A stretch of DNA of 5,600 nt from Gemmatimonadota bacterium (GTDB taxonomy: Bacteria; Gemmatimonadota; Gemmatimonadetes; Longimicrobiales; Gaopeijiaceae): the NCBI GenBank assembly GCA_030618065.1, contig JAUXEE010000161.1, positions 1 through 5,600 of the forward strand. The letters run 5' to 3'. Each line of letters starts with the position of its first letter. The stretch's first letter is position 1. The translations under genes and the position numbers were made by a program. The notes under the pieces are model-generated. The model saw only the letters and a program-made list of their open reading frames with translations, searched no databases and was not told the origin of the DNA. Of this stretch, positions 1 through 5,600 are shown one piece after another.

Positions 1-848
1 CTTCCTTTTGAACGGGCCCGAGCTGCAGACTTCCGAGCATCATCTTTCGTCGGGCCGCCGCTTTTCTTCGGACCGCCACTGGAAGGAAGCACCTCGTACT
101 GGCCATTTTCGAGCTTCCTGAGTACGACCAGATTCCGGCTCCCGGCCTCCGACAGGAACCGGCTGAACTTGGAAAACCCGAAATTCCCTTCGTCGAAGGA
201 CGGATCGATCTCGATCATGACCTGCTTCAGCCGGTCCGACCGCATCACATCGTCCCTCGAGGCCATCCGTGCCACGGCCTGCTCGACCAGCACCCAGGGA
301 TCCACCGGTTTGTTGTCGGAGTCCGTCGTCTTCCTCAGGCCTGTCAAGGAAGTGTAGGAGTAGTATTCGTCGCAGTTCTGCACGAGGATGTCGGAGCTGG
401 ACTCCTGAATCCCCACACCAATTACGTATTTCCCGTACTCCTTCAGCTTGAGGACCAGGCTGGAGAAATCGCTGTCACCGGTGAGGAGGATAAAGGTGCC
501 GATCTCGGGACGTATGAAGACCAGCTCGATGGCATCGATGGCCATACGGATGTCCGTGGCGTTCTTCTTGGAGCTCCCGTAGGCAGGAGCGAAGATCAGG
601 TCCACGGAGTTTTCCGACAGGGGTACGATGTATTGAGGGTACCGGCGCCAGTCGGCATAGGCTCGCTGGACCGTCACCTTCCCCTTGATGATGTCGGAGT
701 TGAGGAGGGTGTTTAGCTCTTTGGAGAGATCGCTCCGCATCCCCATCGTGACATTATCGAAATCGATGAGGAGGGCCGCGTTCGGTGCTTCGGGTTGGCT
801 TCCGAACGCGCCCGTAGAGTGGGGCGTCCGGGGATAGGACGAACTCAT
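1..848 (-). CDS. NYN-domain (LabA/DUF88-like) putative ribonuclease with C-terminal OST-HTH/LOTUS domain, 3' end outside window
   Basis: Translating the minus strand from the ATG at 848 gives 282 codons with no stop before the window edge, so the C-terminus is missing. Residues about 24-165 look like a NYN (PIN-like) nuclease domain: LLIDFDNV (26-33, acidic D29 and D31, N32), a KKNATDIRMAIDAIEL stretch (94-109, D99 and D105), and LLTGDSDFSSLV (121-132, D125 and D127). These match the acidic residues that bind metal in the family. Residues about 183-255 resemble an OST-HTH/LOTUS RNA-binding fold (VMIEIDPSFDEGNFGFSKF at 210-228). A basic, low-complexity K/R/S/G/P/A tail begins near 256. NYN proteins are known or predicted RNases, and LOTUS domains bind RNA, so I infer cytoplasmic RNA processing or decay; the target is unknown. 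The start is well supported: AGAAGG lies 7 nt upstream, an in-frame TGA lies at 882-884, and the next Met (35) would remove the first catalytic motif. It follows the acyl-CoA ligase in the same direction after 121 nt. Confidence 0.9.
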   Translation of the reverse strand, partial: MSSSYPRTPHSTGAFGSQPEAPNAALLIDFDNVTMGMRSDLSKELNTLLNSDIIKGKVTVQRAYADWRRYPQYIVPLSENSVDLIFAPAYGSSKKNATDIRMAIDAIELVFIRPEIGTFILLTGDSDFSSLVLKLKEYGKYVIGVGIQESSSDILVQNCDEYYSYTSLTGLRKTTDSDNKPVDPWVLVEQAVARMASRDDVMRSDRLKQVMIEIDPSFDEGNFGFSKFSRFLSEAGSRNLVVLRKLENGQYEVLPSSGGPKKSGGPTKDDARKSAARARSKG

Positions 849-855
849 AGTTCTA

Positions 856-861
856 CCTTCT
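856..861 (-). promoter_or_regulatory. Ribosome binding site of the NYN-LOTUS gene
   Basis: On the minus strand AGAAGG stands 7 nt before the ATG at 848. It fixes the start of a gene whose other end is outside the window, because the next in-frame Met lies beyond the first nuclease motif. Confidence 0.65.
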
Positions 862-890
862 CGCAGTTTAAATGTCTTCTTTCACCGCGA

Positions 891-950
891 GACCTCTCCA
901 CCACCCCCAGTCCATCAGATCAGAACCTCGCGCTGGATCCGGGAGAGGTC
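891..950. repeat. Spaced 9-bp inverted repeat upstream of the NYN-LOTUS gene
   Basis: GACCTCTCC at 891-899 is the exact reverse complement of GGAGAGGTC at 942-950, with 42 nt between the arms. Pairing does not extend beyond 9 bp on either side. The arms lie about 43 and 94 nt upstream of the NYN-LOTUS start. They could form a stem in the 5' leader or serve as paired protein sites. Both arms are purine/pyrimidine biased like much of this DNA, so chance is a real alternative. Confidence 0.35.
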
Positions 951-969
951 GGAGGGGCCTCGGTGGGCT

Positions 970-2571
970 TCAGCCCTCCCGGCTGGTGAGCTCAGCTCGG
1001 ACTATCCGAGCCAACTCGATCCGCCGGGGCTTTCCATTCCCCGTTCTGGGGAAATCGTCGAGGAAGCGAACCAGGTCCGGAACCTTATAGTCCGCCAGAG
1101 TCACTCGACACCAGTCCATTACCTCCGGACCGGTCACAATCGCCCCCTCAACGGGGACAATACAGGCACAAATGGCTTCACCGAGCACGTCGTCCGGGAC
1201 CCCGACCACCACCACCTCACGAACCGCCGGGTGGGCCTGAAGTCGGTATTCCACCTCCCGAGGATACACGCTGAAACCGTGCCGAATGATAACCTCTCTG
1301 CGCCTTCCCACCAAATGCAGGTAGCCCTCTTCGTCCAAGACTCCCAGGTCCCCCGTGAGGAGGAACCCGTCTTTTCGGATGACGTTTCGGGTCCCCTCCG
1401 GTTGCCGGTAGTACCTCCGCATGACCCCAGGACCCCGGATGGCGATCTCCCCCACGCTCTCCGTCGGGAGAGGAGCCCCTTCATTGTCCAGGACCTGGAT
1501 CTCCACCCCCGGAAGAGGGCGACCCACGGTGTAGTGACGCTTCTCCGGAGGGTCCTTCGGATGGGTGATGCAAACTACGGAGGCGCCCTCAGTAAGAGAG
1601 TAAGCCACCCGAAAATCAGAACAAAGCCCCCGCTCAACGGCCCGTCTGAGGTCGTCGGAAGCCGGTCCGCCGGCAGCCAGGGCCAACCGGAGGGAGGAGA
1701 GGTCCAGTGAGGCCTCCTCCTGTTCACTCAAACCCGTAGAGAATAGGGTGGGAACGCCATAGTGGACGGTGGCCCGGTGTCGCTGGATCAGAGCCAACGT
1801 CTCGGCTGCGCCGAACCCGCTTTGGAGAATCAGCGTCGAGCCAGAGAGAATCGTGCCGAGGATGCCCATCCCCAGACCAAACACGTGGAAAAAACCCGTC
1901 ACCCCGATCACCCGGTCTTCCGGCCCCAACTCCAGGGACTCGGCGGTCAGGGCGGCTACCTCCAGGAGGTTGGCATGGGTCAGCTCCACCCCCTTCGGTT
2001 TCCCCATGGTTCCGGCGGTATAAAGAATGGCGAAGGAGTCCTCCTTGGGGTCCACCTCGATGAGGGGGTAGTCCCGGCCCTCCCCCGAAGAGAGGAGATC
2101 CTCGAATTGGAATATCTGATCATCGTACCAGAGATCCTCTTCCCCAACGGTAACCACGTACTGAAGCTCGGGAAGCTGGGGGAGGAGCTCATCGAAGAAG
2201 GAGAGGAAATCATCCCCCCTGTGTTCCTCCACTGTCACGGCCAAGACCGCTTCGGAGTGCCGGAGCATATATTGGAGCTCCGGCTTGGTGAGGTGTGGGG
2301 TCAGGGGAACGACCACGGCGCCCAGCTTTGCAGCCGCGAAAAGGGATATCACGAACTCCGGACAGGGCGGGAGGATCAGAGCTACCCGATCTCCGGCCTC
2401 GATCCCCAGGGAGCTAAAGGAAGCTGCCAACGCTTCGGAGCGGGTCTCCACCTGGCCAAAGGTGATGAGCTGATCCTGATGGAGGAGAAAGGCTCCCTCC
2501 GGATCCCGTGTGGCTCGACTGGCCAGGGATGCAGCGATGGACATGCCTTTGACGCGCTCAATAAGCGCCAT
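970..2571 (-). CDS. AMP-forming acyl-CoA synthetase/ligase (ANL superfamily)
   Basis: This 533-residue protein has the full set of adenylate-forming enzyme motifs. It would activate a carboxylic acid with ATP to an acyl-adenylate and then usually transfer it to CoA. In order: ILYTAGTMGKPKG ATP loop (182-194), FFHVFG (227-232), AAGGP (299-303), YSLTEG (324-329), TGD (406-408), the hinge and GRRREVIIRHGFSVYPREVE (422-441), and PRTGNGK near the C-terminus with the expected catalytic Lys at 514. Length is normal for the fatty-acyl/4-coumarate-CoA ligase type. No signal peptide or clear membrane segment is seen, so it is cytosolic. The substrate cannot be read from the sequence. The ATP loop departs from the usual SGTTG (here AGTMG). 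I chose the ATG at 2571 because GGAGG lies 4 nt upstream; an in-frame TTG at 2598 would add nine residues but has no such site. It stands alone, 136 nt after aroB and 121 nt before the NYN gene. A non-CoA adenylating role is possible but less likely. Confidence 0.92.
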   Translation of the reverse strand: MALIERVKGMSIAASLASRATRDPEGAFLLHQDQLITFGQVETRSEALAASFSSLGIEAGDRVALILPPCPEFVISLFAAAKLGAVVVPLTPHLTKPELQYMLRHSEAVLAVTVEEHRGDDFLSFFDELLPQLPELQYVVTVGEEDLWYDDQIFQFEDLLSSGEGRDYPLIEVDPKEDSFAILYTAGTMGKPKGVELTHANLLEVAALTAESLELGPEDRVIGVTGFFHVFGLGMGILGTILSGSTLILQSGFGAAETLALIQRHRATVHYGVPTLFSTGLSEQEEASLDLSSLRLALAAGGPASDDLRRAVERGLCSDFRVAYSLTEGASVVCITHPKDPPEKRHYTVGRPLPGVEIQVLDNEGAPLPTESVGEIAIRGPGVMRRYYRQPEGTRNVIRKDGFLLTGDLGVLDEEGYLHLVGRRREVIIRHGFSVYPREVEYRLQAHPAVREVVVVGVPDDVLGEAICACIVPVEGAIVTGPEVMDWCRVTLADYKVPDLVRFLDDFPRTGNGKPRRIELARIVRAELTSREG

Positions 2572-2575
2572 GGCG

Positions 2576-2580
2576 CCTCC
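2576..2580 (-). promoter_or_regulatory. Ribosome binding site of the acyl-CoA ligase, preceded by a T7 run
   Basis: The minus strand reads seven T, then GGAGG, then CGCC and the ATG at 2571. The Shine-Dalgarno is strong though slightly close to the start (4 nt). It decides for this ATG against the TTG at 2598, which would place GGAGG inside the coding region. Confidence 0.7.
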
Positions 2581-2606
2581 AAAAAAAGTATCGGACAAGA
2601 TTATTA

Positions 2607-2635
2607 AAGCTAGGATTCACGGAAGAGACCGTCAA
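2607..2635 (-). promoter_or_regulatory. Possible sigma-70-type promoter for the acyl-CoA ligase
   Basis: On the minus strand TTGACG (2635-2630) matches five of six -35 consensus bases. At the ideal 17-nt spacing the -10 would be TAGCTT (2612-2607), which is weak. A better -10-like TTTAAT (2608-2603) is 21 nt away, too far for a standard promoter. The position, in the only AT-rich gap and about 36-64 nt before the ligase start, is right for a promoter, but the match is incomplete. Confidence 0.3.
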
Positions 2636-2707
2636 ATGAAGAGAAGATCCCAATGAACCCAAAAGAATCTAGAAAACAGTGACTTGGGAGTTCTCAAATC
2701 CATAGGA

Positions 2708-3820
2708 TCAACGGCTGGCGTCCTCGAGAACTTCCAGAACGATCTCGTCCGGCACTTCCTGGGCCCAATCCTCGTCGGCTACCACTTTTCCGAGTTGGGA
2801 GAGGAAAACATACCGAGGCCGACCCGCCCGTCCCTTTTTGTCGGACCGTGTGAAGTCGAGGACCACCGCCGGAGCCAGTTCAGTGGGCAGCCTGATGGGA
2901 AGATCCAGAAGTGAGGTCATCTTCAGGAGCGTCTCGGATGTCCCCTTCCGGGTGATCCCCATCCGCTCCCCGACCCGAGCCTCCAGGATCATCCCCAAGG
3001 CCACACAGCTGCCGTGAGGGAGAGCATAGGCTCCAGCCGCTTCGACGGCATGTCCCAGAGTATGTCCAAAGTTCAAGATCTTCCGGAATCCCGACTCCCG
3101 CTCGTCCTTGCTGACCACGTCGGTTTTAATTTCGATGGACCGTACGACCACACGGCCCGTGGCGCCCACTTCCCCCTTCATGACAGAGGGGATCTCCCCC
3201 TCCAGGTCGGCAAGATACACCGGGTCCAAGATGGCCCCGTGCTTCACGGCTTCCGCCAGCCCTTGAGCTCGCTCCTCCCGGGGGAGAGTCACAGCCACCT
3301 CAGGGTCCACCACCACGAGGTGCGGGGAGTGAAAAGCGCCAACCAGGTTTTTTCCTTCGGGAACGTTCACCCCGCTCTTTCCGCCCAGGGAGGAGTCGAT
3401 CATGGCGACAAGGCTCGTCGGGACCTGAACCAGAGGCACGCCTCGCATGAAGGTGGCCGCTACGAATCCCGCAAGGTCCCCGGTAACCCCACCGCCTACC
3501 GCCACCACGGCGCTGTCCCTGCCGAATCCGGCGTCGAGCATGGCACCGGTCAGGCGGGCCCATTCCTCTCTGGTTTTCGACCCCTCCCCCGGGGGAAAGG
3601 TGAACAGGCGGGCGTCCCTCCCCTCCCCCTGGAGTCCCTCGGTGATATCCACTCCATAAAGTTCCGCCACTCGCTCGTCGGCGATAACCGCATAGCGGTG
3701 GGCCTTGGCGTGGGCCGGTATCATCTGGGGAAGAGACCGACGAATTCCCTGTCCAACCCGTATCGTGTATCCCCGGGCCTGGCCCCCGGCCTGAACCTGG
3801 ATGGTATCCTCTAGAAACAC
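2708..3820 (-). CDS. aroB: 3-dehydroquinate synthase
   Basis: AroB converts DAHP to 3-dehydroquinate, the second step of the shikimate pathway, using NAD and a divalent metal in the cytosol. With the GTG start the protein has 370 residues, the usual family length. Visible motifs: PPGEGSKT (76-83), the NAD-binding GGGVTGDLAGF (109-119), VPTSLVAMIDSSLGGKSGVN (133-152), GLAEAVKHG (187-195), NFGHTLGHAVE (250-260), LPHGSCVALGM (267-277) and DKK (327-329). The metal ligands expected by comparison with characterised enzymes are E190, H253 and H269, all present. The frame stays open upstream to an ATG at 4000 (430 residues), with another ATG at 3856, but those extra residues overlap the preceding gene and look like shadow translation. 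The GTG at 3820 has AGGAAGG 6 nt upstream, and the chain then begins FLEDTIQVQAGG, as AroB proteins normally begin. It lies one base after the stop of the lipoprotein gene, implying translational coupling. Confidence 0.96.
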   Translation of the reverse strand: MFLEDTIQVQAGGQARGYTIRVGQGIRRSLPQMIPAHAKAHRYAVIADERVAELYGVDITEGLQGEGRDARLFTFPPGEGSKTREEWARLTGAMLDAGFGRDSAVVAVGGGVTGDLAGFVAATFMRGVPLVQVPTSLVAMIDSSLGGKSGVNVPEGKNLVGAFHSPHLVVVDPEVAVTLPREERAQGLAEAVKHGAILDPVYLADLEGEIPSVMKGEVGATGRVVVRSIEIKTDVVSKDERESGFRKILNFGHTLGHAVEAAGAYALPHGSCVALGMILEARVGERMGITRKGTSETLLKMTSLLDLPIRLPTELAPAVVLDFTRSDKKGRAGRPRYVFLSQLGKVVADEDWAQEVPDEIVLEVLEDASR

Positions 3821-3821
3821 G

Positions 3822-5045
3822 TCAGCCCTTCCTCTCCCGGACCTGAACCGAAACATCGCCCCTAAGACCCACCCGCAGGATTGCGCCGGGCCGCCCCACG
3901 ACCTCCATCGCTTCCAATGTGGCCGGTGCGCGCAAGCCGGCCAGGGCCGGTTGGAAGCCGTCGACGAAGCGGTTCCGCTCCCCCTCCGAATCCCAGACAC
4001 TCACCCAGACCAACCCTCCCGCCCCATCGGGCCCCTTCAGAAGGGCGTATCGATCCCCGTCCCACCCCTGGGCCAGGGCCCGGCCGTCCCGTCCCAGGTG
4101 CTCTTCCAGAAACACCTCGAACTCAGCCTGCCCGAAAACGTTTCCGTACACCGCCTCGAATCCCGGACCCGGGTCCACTTCCAGGTCGGTCGGCGGGTCG
4201 ACTTCGGCTCCGAAGGCTCGATGGGGATTGATGATCTGTTCGGTGGATTGAGGAAGATCCGGGCCAAAGGGAGGAGGACGTCCTTCCTTCTCCTCCCAAA
4301 GAGCCAGAACGAAGGCGTAGCCCTTCAGGTAGGGGAAGAGGAGGCCCTCCTGGATGATGGTGGGAGCCGAGGCAAGTGCCGGGTACTCGGTCCGCATGGC
4401 CTCCAGAGCCGGACCCAACATCTGGGATAGGTCCGGAAGCTCGGAGATGTCCACGGAGCCGACTCCACGCTGTTCCGCCATGTACTCGAACATGATCAGG
4501 GTCGCGTGCCCTTCGATGGCCGACTGGGCTGCCGCCTGCCGGTCATTTCCTCGTTCCTCCGCCGTGAGGGAGTCCAGGTTCGCCGTCTGATCTTGAACGG
4601 CGTGCACCAGCTCGTGGATCAACACGGTCTCCAGCATCTCCGCCGGCATGTCGTCCATGACGAAGAGGGCCGTGGAGTCCGGATCGTAGAAACCCGCCAC
4701 CTGCTCTTTGTAGATGGAGACCATCAACTCACGGAGGTCCAACTCCTCATCCACCAGACCCATGAGGGAATAGGTCTGGGTCAGATGCCGGGCCTCCTCC
4801 GGTGGAAGGTCCTGGTCCAGCTTGAAGAGGAGGTAGGACTCCAGCTCCTCCCGTGTTCGGCGCTCGACCCGGATGGGCCGAACCAGCTCCATTCCACTTC
4901 GGTGGGCCAGGTCGGGAAGGAGCTCGGCCACCAGCTCCCTCAGATCAGGGTCGGAAGAAACCACGAAGGTGGTGTCCTGGGCCTGGGGTCCACACGCCGA
5001 TAGAGCAAGGGCCAGGACCGCGGTCGTGATGATCATTCTTTCCAT
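3822..5045 (-). CDS. Predicted lipoprotein zinc metallopeptidase (HExxH), uncharacterised
   Basis: This 407-residue protein starts with a short lipoprotein signal: Arg at 3, a hydrophobic stretch and the lipobox LSAC with Cys at 18. It should be exported and lipid-anchored; Gly at 19 is not an inner-membrane retention signal of the E. coli type. The centre carries ETVLIHELVHAVQDQ, with zinc ligands H144 and H148 and catalytic E145. About 30 residues later comes AIEGHAT; E178 sits where gluzincin-type proteins of similar appearance carry an EG(D/E)A element, so it is the likely third ligand. VAGFYDPDSTALFV (116-129) before the HExxH and GWDGDRYALL (328-337) in the C-terminal part also recall bacterial hypothetical proteins with an HELxHAxQDQ core. 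I infer a peptidase fold; activity and substrate are unknown. The gene begins 4 nt after folK and ends 1 nt before aroB. The start is slightly uncertain: AAAGGA directly abuts the ATG at 5045, while an ATG three codons later (5036) has better spacing but loses the only N-terminal Arg. Confidence 0.85.
   Translation of the reverse strand: MERMIITTAVLALALSACGPQAQDTTFVVSSDPDLRELVAELLPDLAHRSGMELVRPIRVERRTREELESYLLFKLDQDLPPEEARHLTQTYSLMGLVDEELDLRELMVSIYKEQVAGFYDPDSTALFVMDDMPAEMLETVLIHELVHAVQDQTANLDSLTAEERGNDRQAAAQSAIEGHATLIMFEYMAEQRGVGSVDISELPDLSQMLGPALEAMRTEYPALASAPTIIQEGLLFPYLKGYAFVLALWEEKEGRPPPFGPDLPQSTEQIINPHRAFGAEVDPPTDLEVDPGPGFEAVYGNVFGQAEFEVFLEEHLGRDGRALAQGWDGDRYALLKGPDGAGGLVWVSVWDSEGERNRFVDGFQPALAGLRAPATLEAMEVVGRPGAILRVGLRGDVSVQVRERKG
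3827..3833 (-). promoter_or_regulatory. Ribosome binding site of aroB, inside the end of the upstream gene
   Basis: On the minus strand AGGAAGG sits 6 nt before the GTG at 3820 and within the last codons of the lipoprotein gene (Arg-Lys-Gly-stop). The ATG at 3856 has only a close AGGGG, and the ATG at 4000 lies deep in the other gene. This site therefore decides the aroB start. Confidence 0.65.
4971..5045 (-). other. Lipoprotein signal peptide and early mature region
   Basis: The first 17 codons (MERM, then hydrophobic IITTAVLALAL, then SA) end at Cys18 in the lipobox LSAC. Signal peptidase II would cut before this Cys. The region to about residue 25 (GPQAQDT) is polar, like a lipoprotein linker. 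The hydrophobic core is short, but the lipobox is canonical. Confidence 0.75.
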
Positions 5046-5049
5046 TCCT

Positions 5050-5595
5050 TTAGCAGCCCCATGGGGCTTTCAATGCTTTCTGAAAAGCCTCGGGGGTCAC
5101 CACCCTCCGGATCTCCCGGGGCTCCAACGGCCAGAGTTGAGCCACCTCATATACCTGCCAGCCGGTCTCGGGGTCCCGGAGATGGGGAGAGATCTCCACC
5201 AGCGGCCGAACCACGAAGCTCCTCTCCTTCCAACGGGGGTGGGGAACGCAAAGACCCCCTTCCCTGACGATTCGGCCGTCAAAGAACAACAGGTCCAGAT
5301 CCAGCGTACGGGGTGCGTTAGGGAGACCACGCTCTCTTCCCGCTCTTTCCTCCACCAATTGGAATATGGACAAGACCTCCTTGGTGGGAAGGTCGGTGGA
5401 AGCCATGGCTACCATGTTGAGGAAGGGCGATTGGTCGAGATACCCGATGGGGGGGGTTTCAAAAACGGACGAAAAGGCCTCCAGGTGGATCCCCGCCTCC
5501 TCCAAGCCCCGCACGGCGAGACGAAAGTGGCCCACCCTATCCCCGAGATTGGAGCCGAAAGCCACCACCAGCGACTGGGATAAGGGTTCCTTCAT
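5050..5595 (-). CDS. folK: 2-amino-4-hydroxy-6-hydroxymethyldihydropteridine diphosphokinase (HPPK)
   Basis: FolK moves pyrophosphate from ATP to 6-hydroxymethyl-7,8-dihydropterin, preparing it for joining to p-aminobenzoate by dihydropteroate synthase. The 181-residue length is typical of a stand-alone enzyme. Family motifs appear in order: VVAFGSNLGDR (10-20), SSVFETPPIGYLDQSPFLNMV (42-62), R87/R89 in the E-R-x-x-R-x-R segment, PRTLDLDLLFFD (95-106) with the metal-binding D99 and D101, and VPHPRWKERSFVVRPLVEI (117-135). The C-terminal 35 or so residues are less conserved. The ATG at 5595 overlaps a TGA (TGATG), so it may be coupled to a gene just off the window, but that gene is not visible; any ribosome site is also outside. 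The lipoprotein gene follows after 4 nt. Confidence 0.95.
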   Translation of the reverse strand: MKEPLSQSLVVAFGSNLGDRVGHFRLAVRGLEEAGIHLEAFSSVFETPPIGYLDQSPFLNMVAMASTDLPTKEVLSIFQLVEERAGRERGLPNAPRTLDLDLLFFDGRIVREGGLCVPHPRWKERSFVVRPLVEISPHLRDPETGWQVYEVAQLWPLEPREIRRVVTPEAFQKALKAPWGC

Positions 5596-5600
5596 CAGTA

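Larger units (their letters stand above)
849..969. other. Intergenic gap between the acyl-CoA ligase and the NYN-LOTUS gene
   Basis: This 121-nt gap holds the 5' region of the NYN-LOTUS gene. It contains its Shine-Dalgarno and one 9-bp inverted repeat (891-899 with 942-950). I see no convincing -35/-10 pair; the only AT-rich patch is around 865-880, without a matching -35. There is no hairpin followed by a T-run that would terminate the ligase transcript, so readthrough from upstream remains possible. Confidence 0.6.
2572..2707. other. AT-richer intergenic gap between aroB and the acyl-CoA ligase
   Basis: This 136-nt gap is the largest in the window and is visibly more AT-rich than the genes around it. 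It holds the Shine-Dalgarno of the ligase, a T7 run just upstream of that site and a possible promoter. I see no stable hairpin with a T-tract after the aroB stop, so no intrinsic terminator is called. No small ORF with a credible start and ribosome site is apparent. Confidence 0.6.
2708..5595 (-). other. Probable operon folK - lipoprotein metallopeptidase - aroB
   Basis: The three genes run in the same direction with gaps of 4 nt and 1 nt. No promoter-sized space exists between them, and the aroB ribosome site lies inside the preceding gene. This arrangement supports co-transcription and coupled translation. FolK and AroB both contribute to folate (AroB through chorismate and p-aminobenzoate). 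The upstream boundary is not in the window. The downstream boundary is probably the 136-nt gap after aroB. Confidence 0.75.

Noticed and set aside
169..451. Two short plus-strand ORFs near the left end
   Set aside because: They are antisense to the NYN-LOTUS gene, whose frame is open from 848 to the edge and contains the catalytic motifs.
965..976. Small hairpin GGGC-TTCA-GCCC over the ligase stop codon, a terminator candidate
   Set aside because: The stem is only 4 bp, overlaps the stop codon and has no following T-run on the minus strand. A nearby GGAGGG/CCCTCC pairing also lacks a T-tract.
2571..2598. TTG at 2598 as the start of the acyl-CoA ligase
   Set aside because: The ATG at 2571 has GGAGG at 4 nt. 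The TTG has no ribosome site, and using it would put GGAGG within the coding region.
1762..2607. 281-residue plus-strand ORF
   Set aside because: It lies antisense over the acyl-CoA ligase, whose protein carries all ANL motifs. The plus-strand translation is low in recognisable motifs and is explained by GC-rich antisense openness.
2640..2707. Intrinsic terminator after aroB
   Set aside because: T-rich stretches exist, but I find no stable GC-rich inverted repeat before them.
3014..3814. 266-residue plus-strand ORF
   Set aside because: It is wholly antisense to aroB, which has clear catalytic motifs; its translation shows no domain signature.
4873..5583. 236-residue plus-strand ORF
   Set aside because: It spans the antisense of folK and of the lipoprotein signal region, both with strong family or export signals on the minus strand.
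1..5600. Defence island, CRISPR, prophage or insertion sequence
   Set aside because: There are no regularly spaced repeats, transposase or integrase motifs or terminal repeats. The NYN-LOTUS protein alone is not evidence for a defence system.

Overview
The window is GC-rich, densely coding bacterial chromosome. All five recognisable genes lie on the minus strand, so in transcription order it reads from right to left. There is no mobile element, tRNA, rRNA or CRISPR array. Gene content is mostly housekeeping. A haloarchaeal or eukaryotic origin is not suggested: bacterial-type Shine-Dalgarno sequences precede three of the five genes and a lipobox lipoprotein is present. The combination (folK, an HExxH lipoprotein, aroB, an ANL ligase, a NYN-LOTUS protein) would fit an environmental Gram-negative lineage such as Gemmatimonadota. 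That assignment is a guess from protein style and cannot be settled from this window.

Layout, in transcription order. (1) folK (5050-5595), HPPK of folate synthesis, apparently complete; its start sits five bases from the window edge. (2) After a 4-nt gap, a predicted lipoprotein metallopeptidase (3822-5045) with an HELVH zinc motif. (3) One base after its stop codon, aroB (2708-3820), 3-dehydroquinate synthase, most likely starting at a GTG whose Shine-Dalgarno lies inside the end of the upstream gene. These three genes form a tight cluster and are probably one transcription unit. (4) After a 136-nt, visibly more AT-rich gap with a possible promoter, an AMP-forming acyl-CoA synthetase/ligase of the ANL superfamily (970-2571). 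(5) After a 121-nt gap containing a spaced 9-bp inverted repeat, a NYN-nuclease plus OST-HTH/LOTUS protein (1-848), whose 3' end runs off the left edge.

How they fit together. AroB makes 3-dehydroquinate on the way to chorismate; chorismate feeds p-aminobenzoate, which is joined to the pterin activated by FolK, so folK and aroB meet in the folate pathway. The lipoprotein between them has no obvious link to that pathway. The ligase and the NYN-LOTUS RNA-metabolism protein look like separate units that merely follow in the same orientation.

No clearly new multi-gene system is visible. The most interesting items are the uncharacterised metallopeptidase lipoprotein embedded between folK and aroB, the NYN-LOTUS protein, and the unusual ATP-loop sequence of the ligase.
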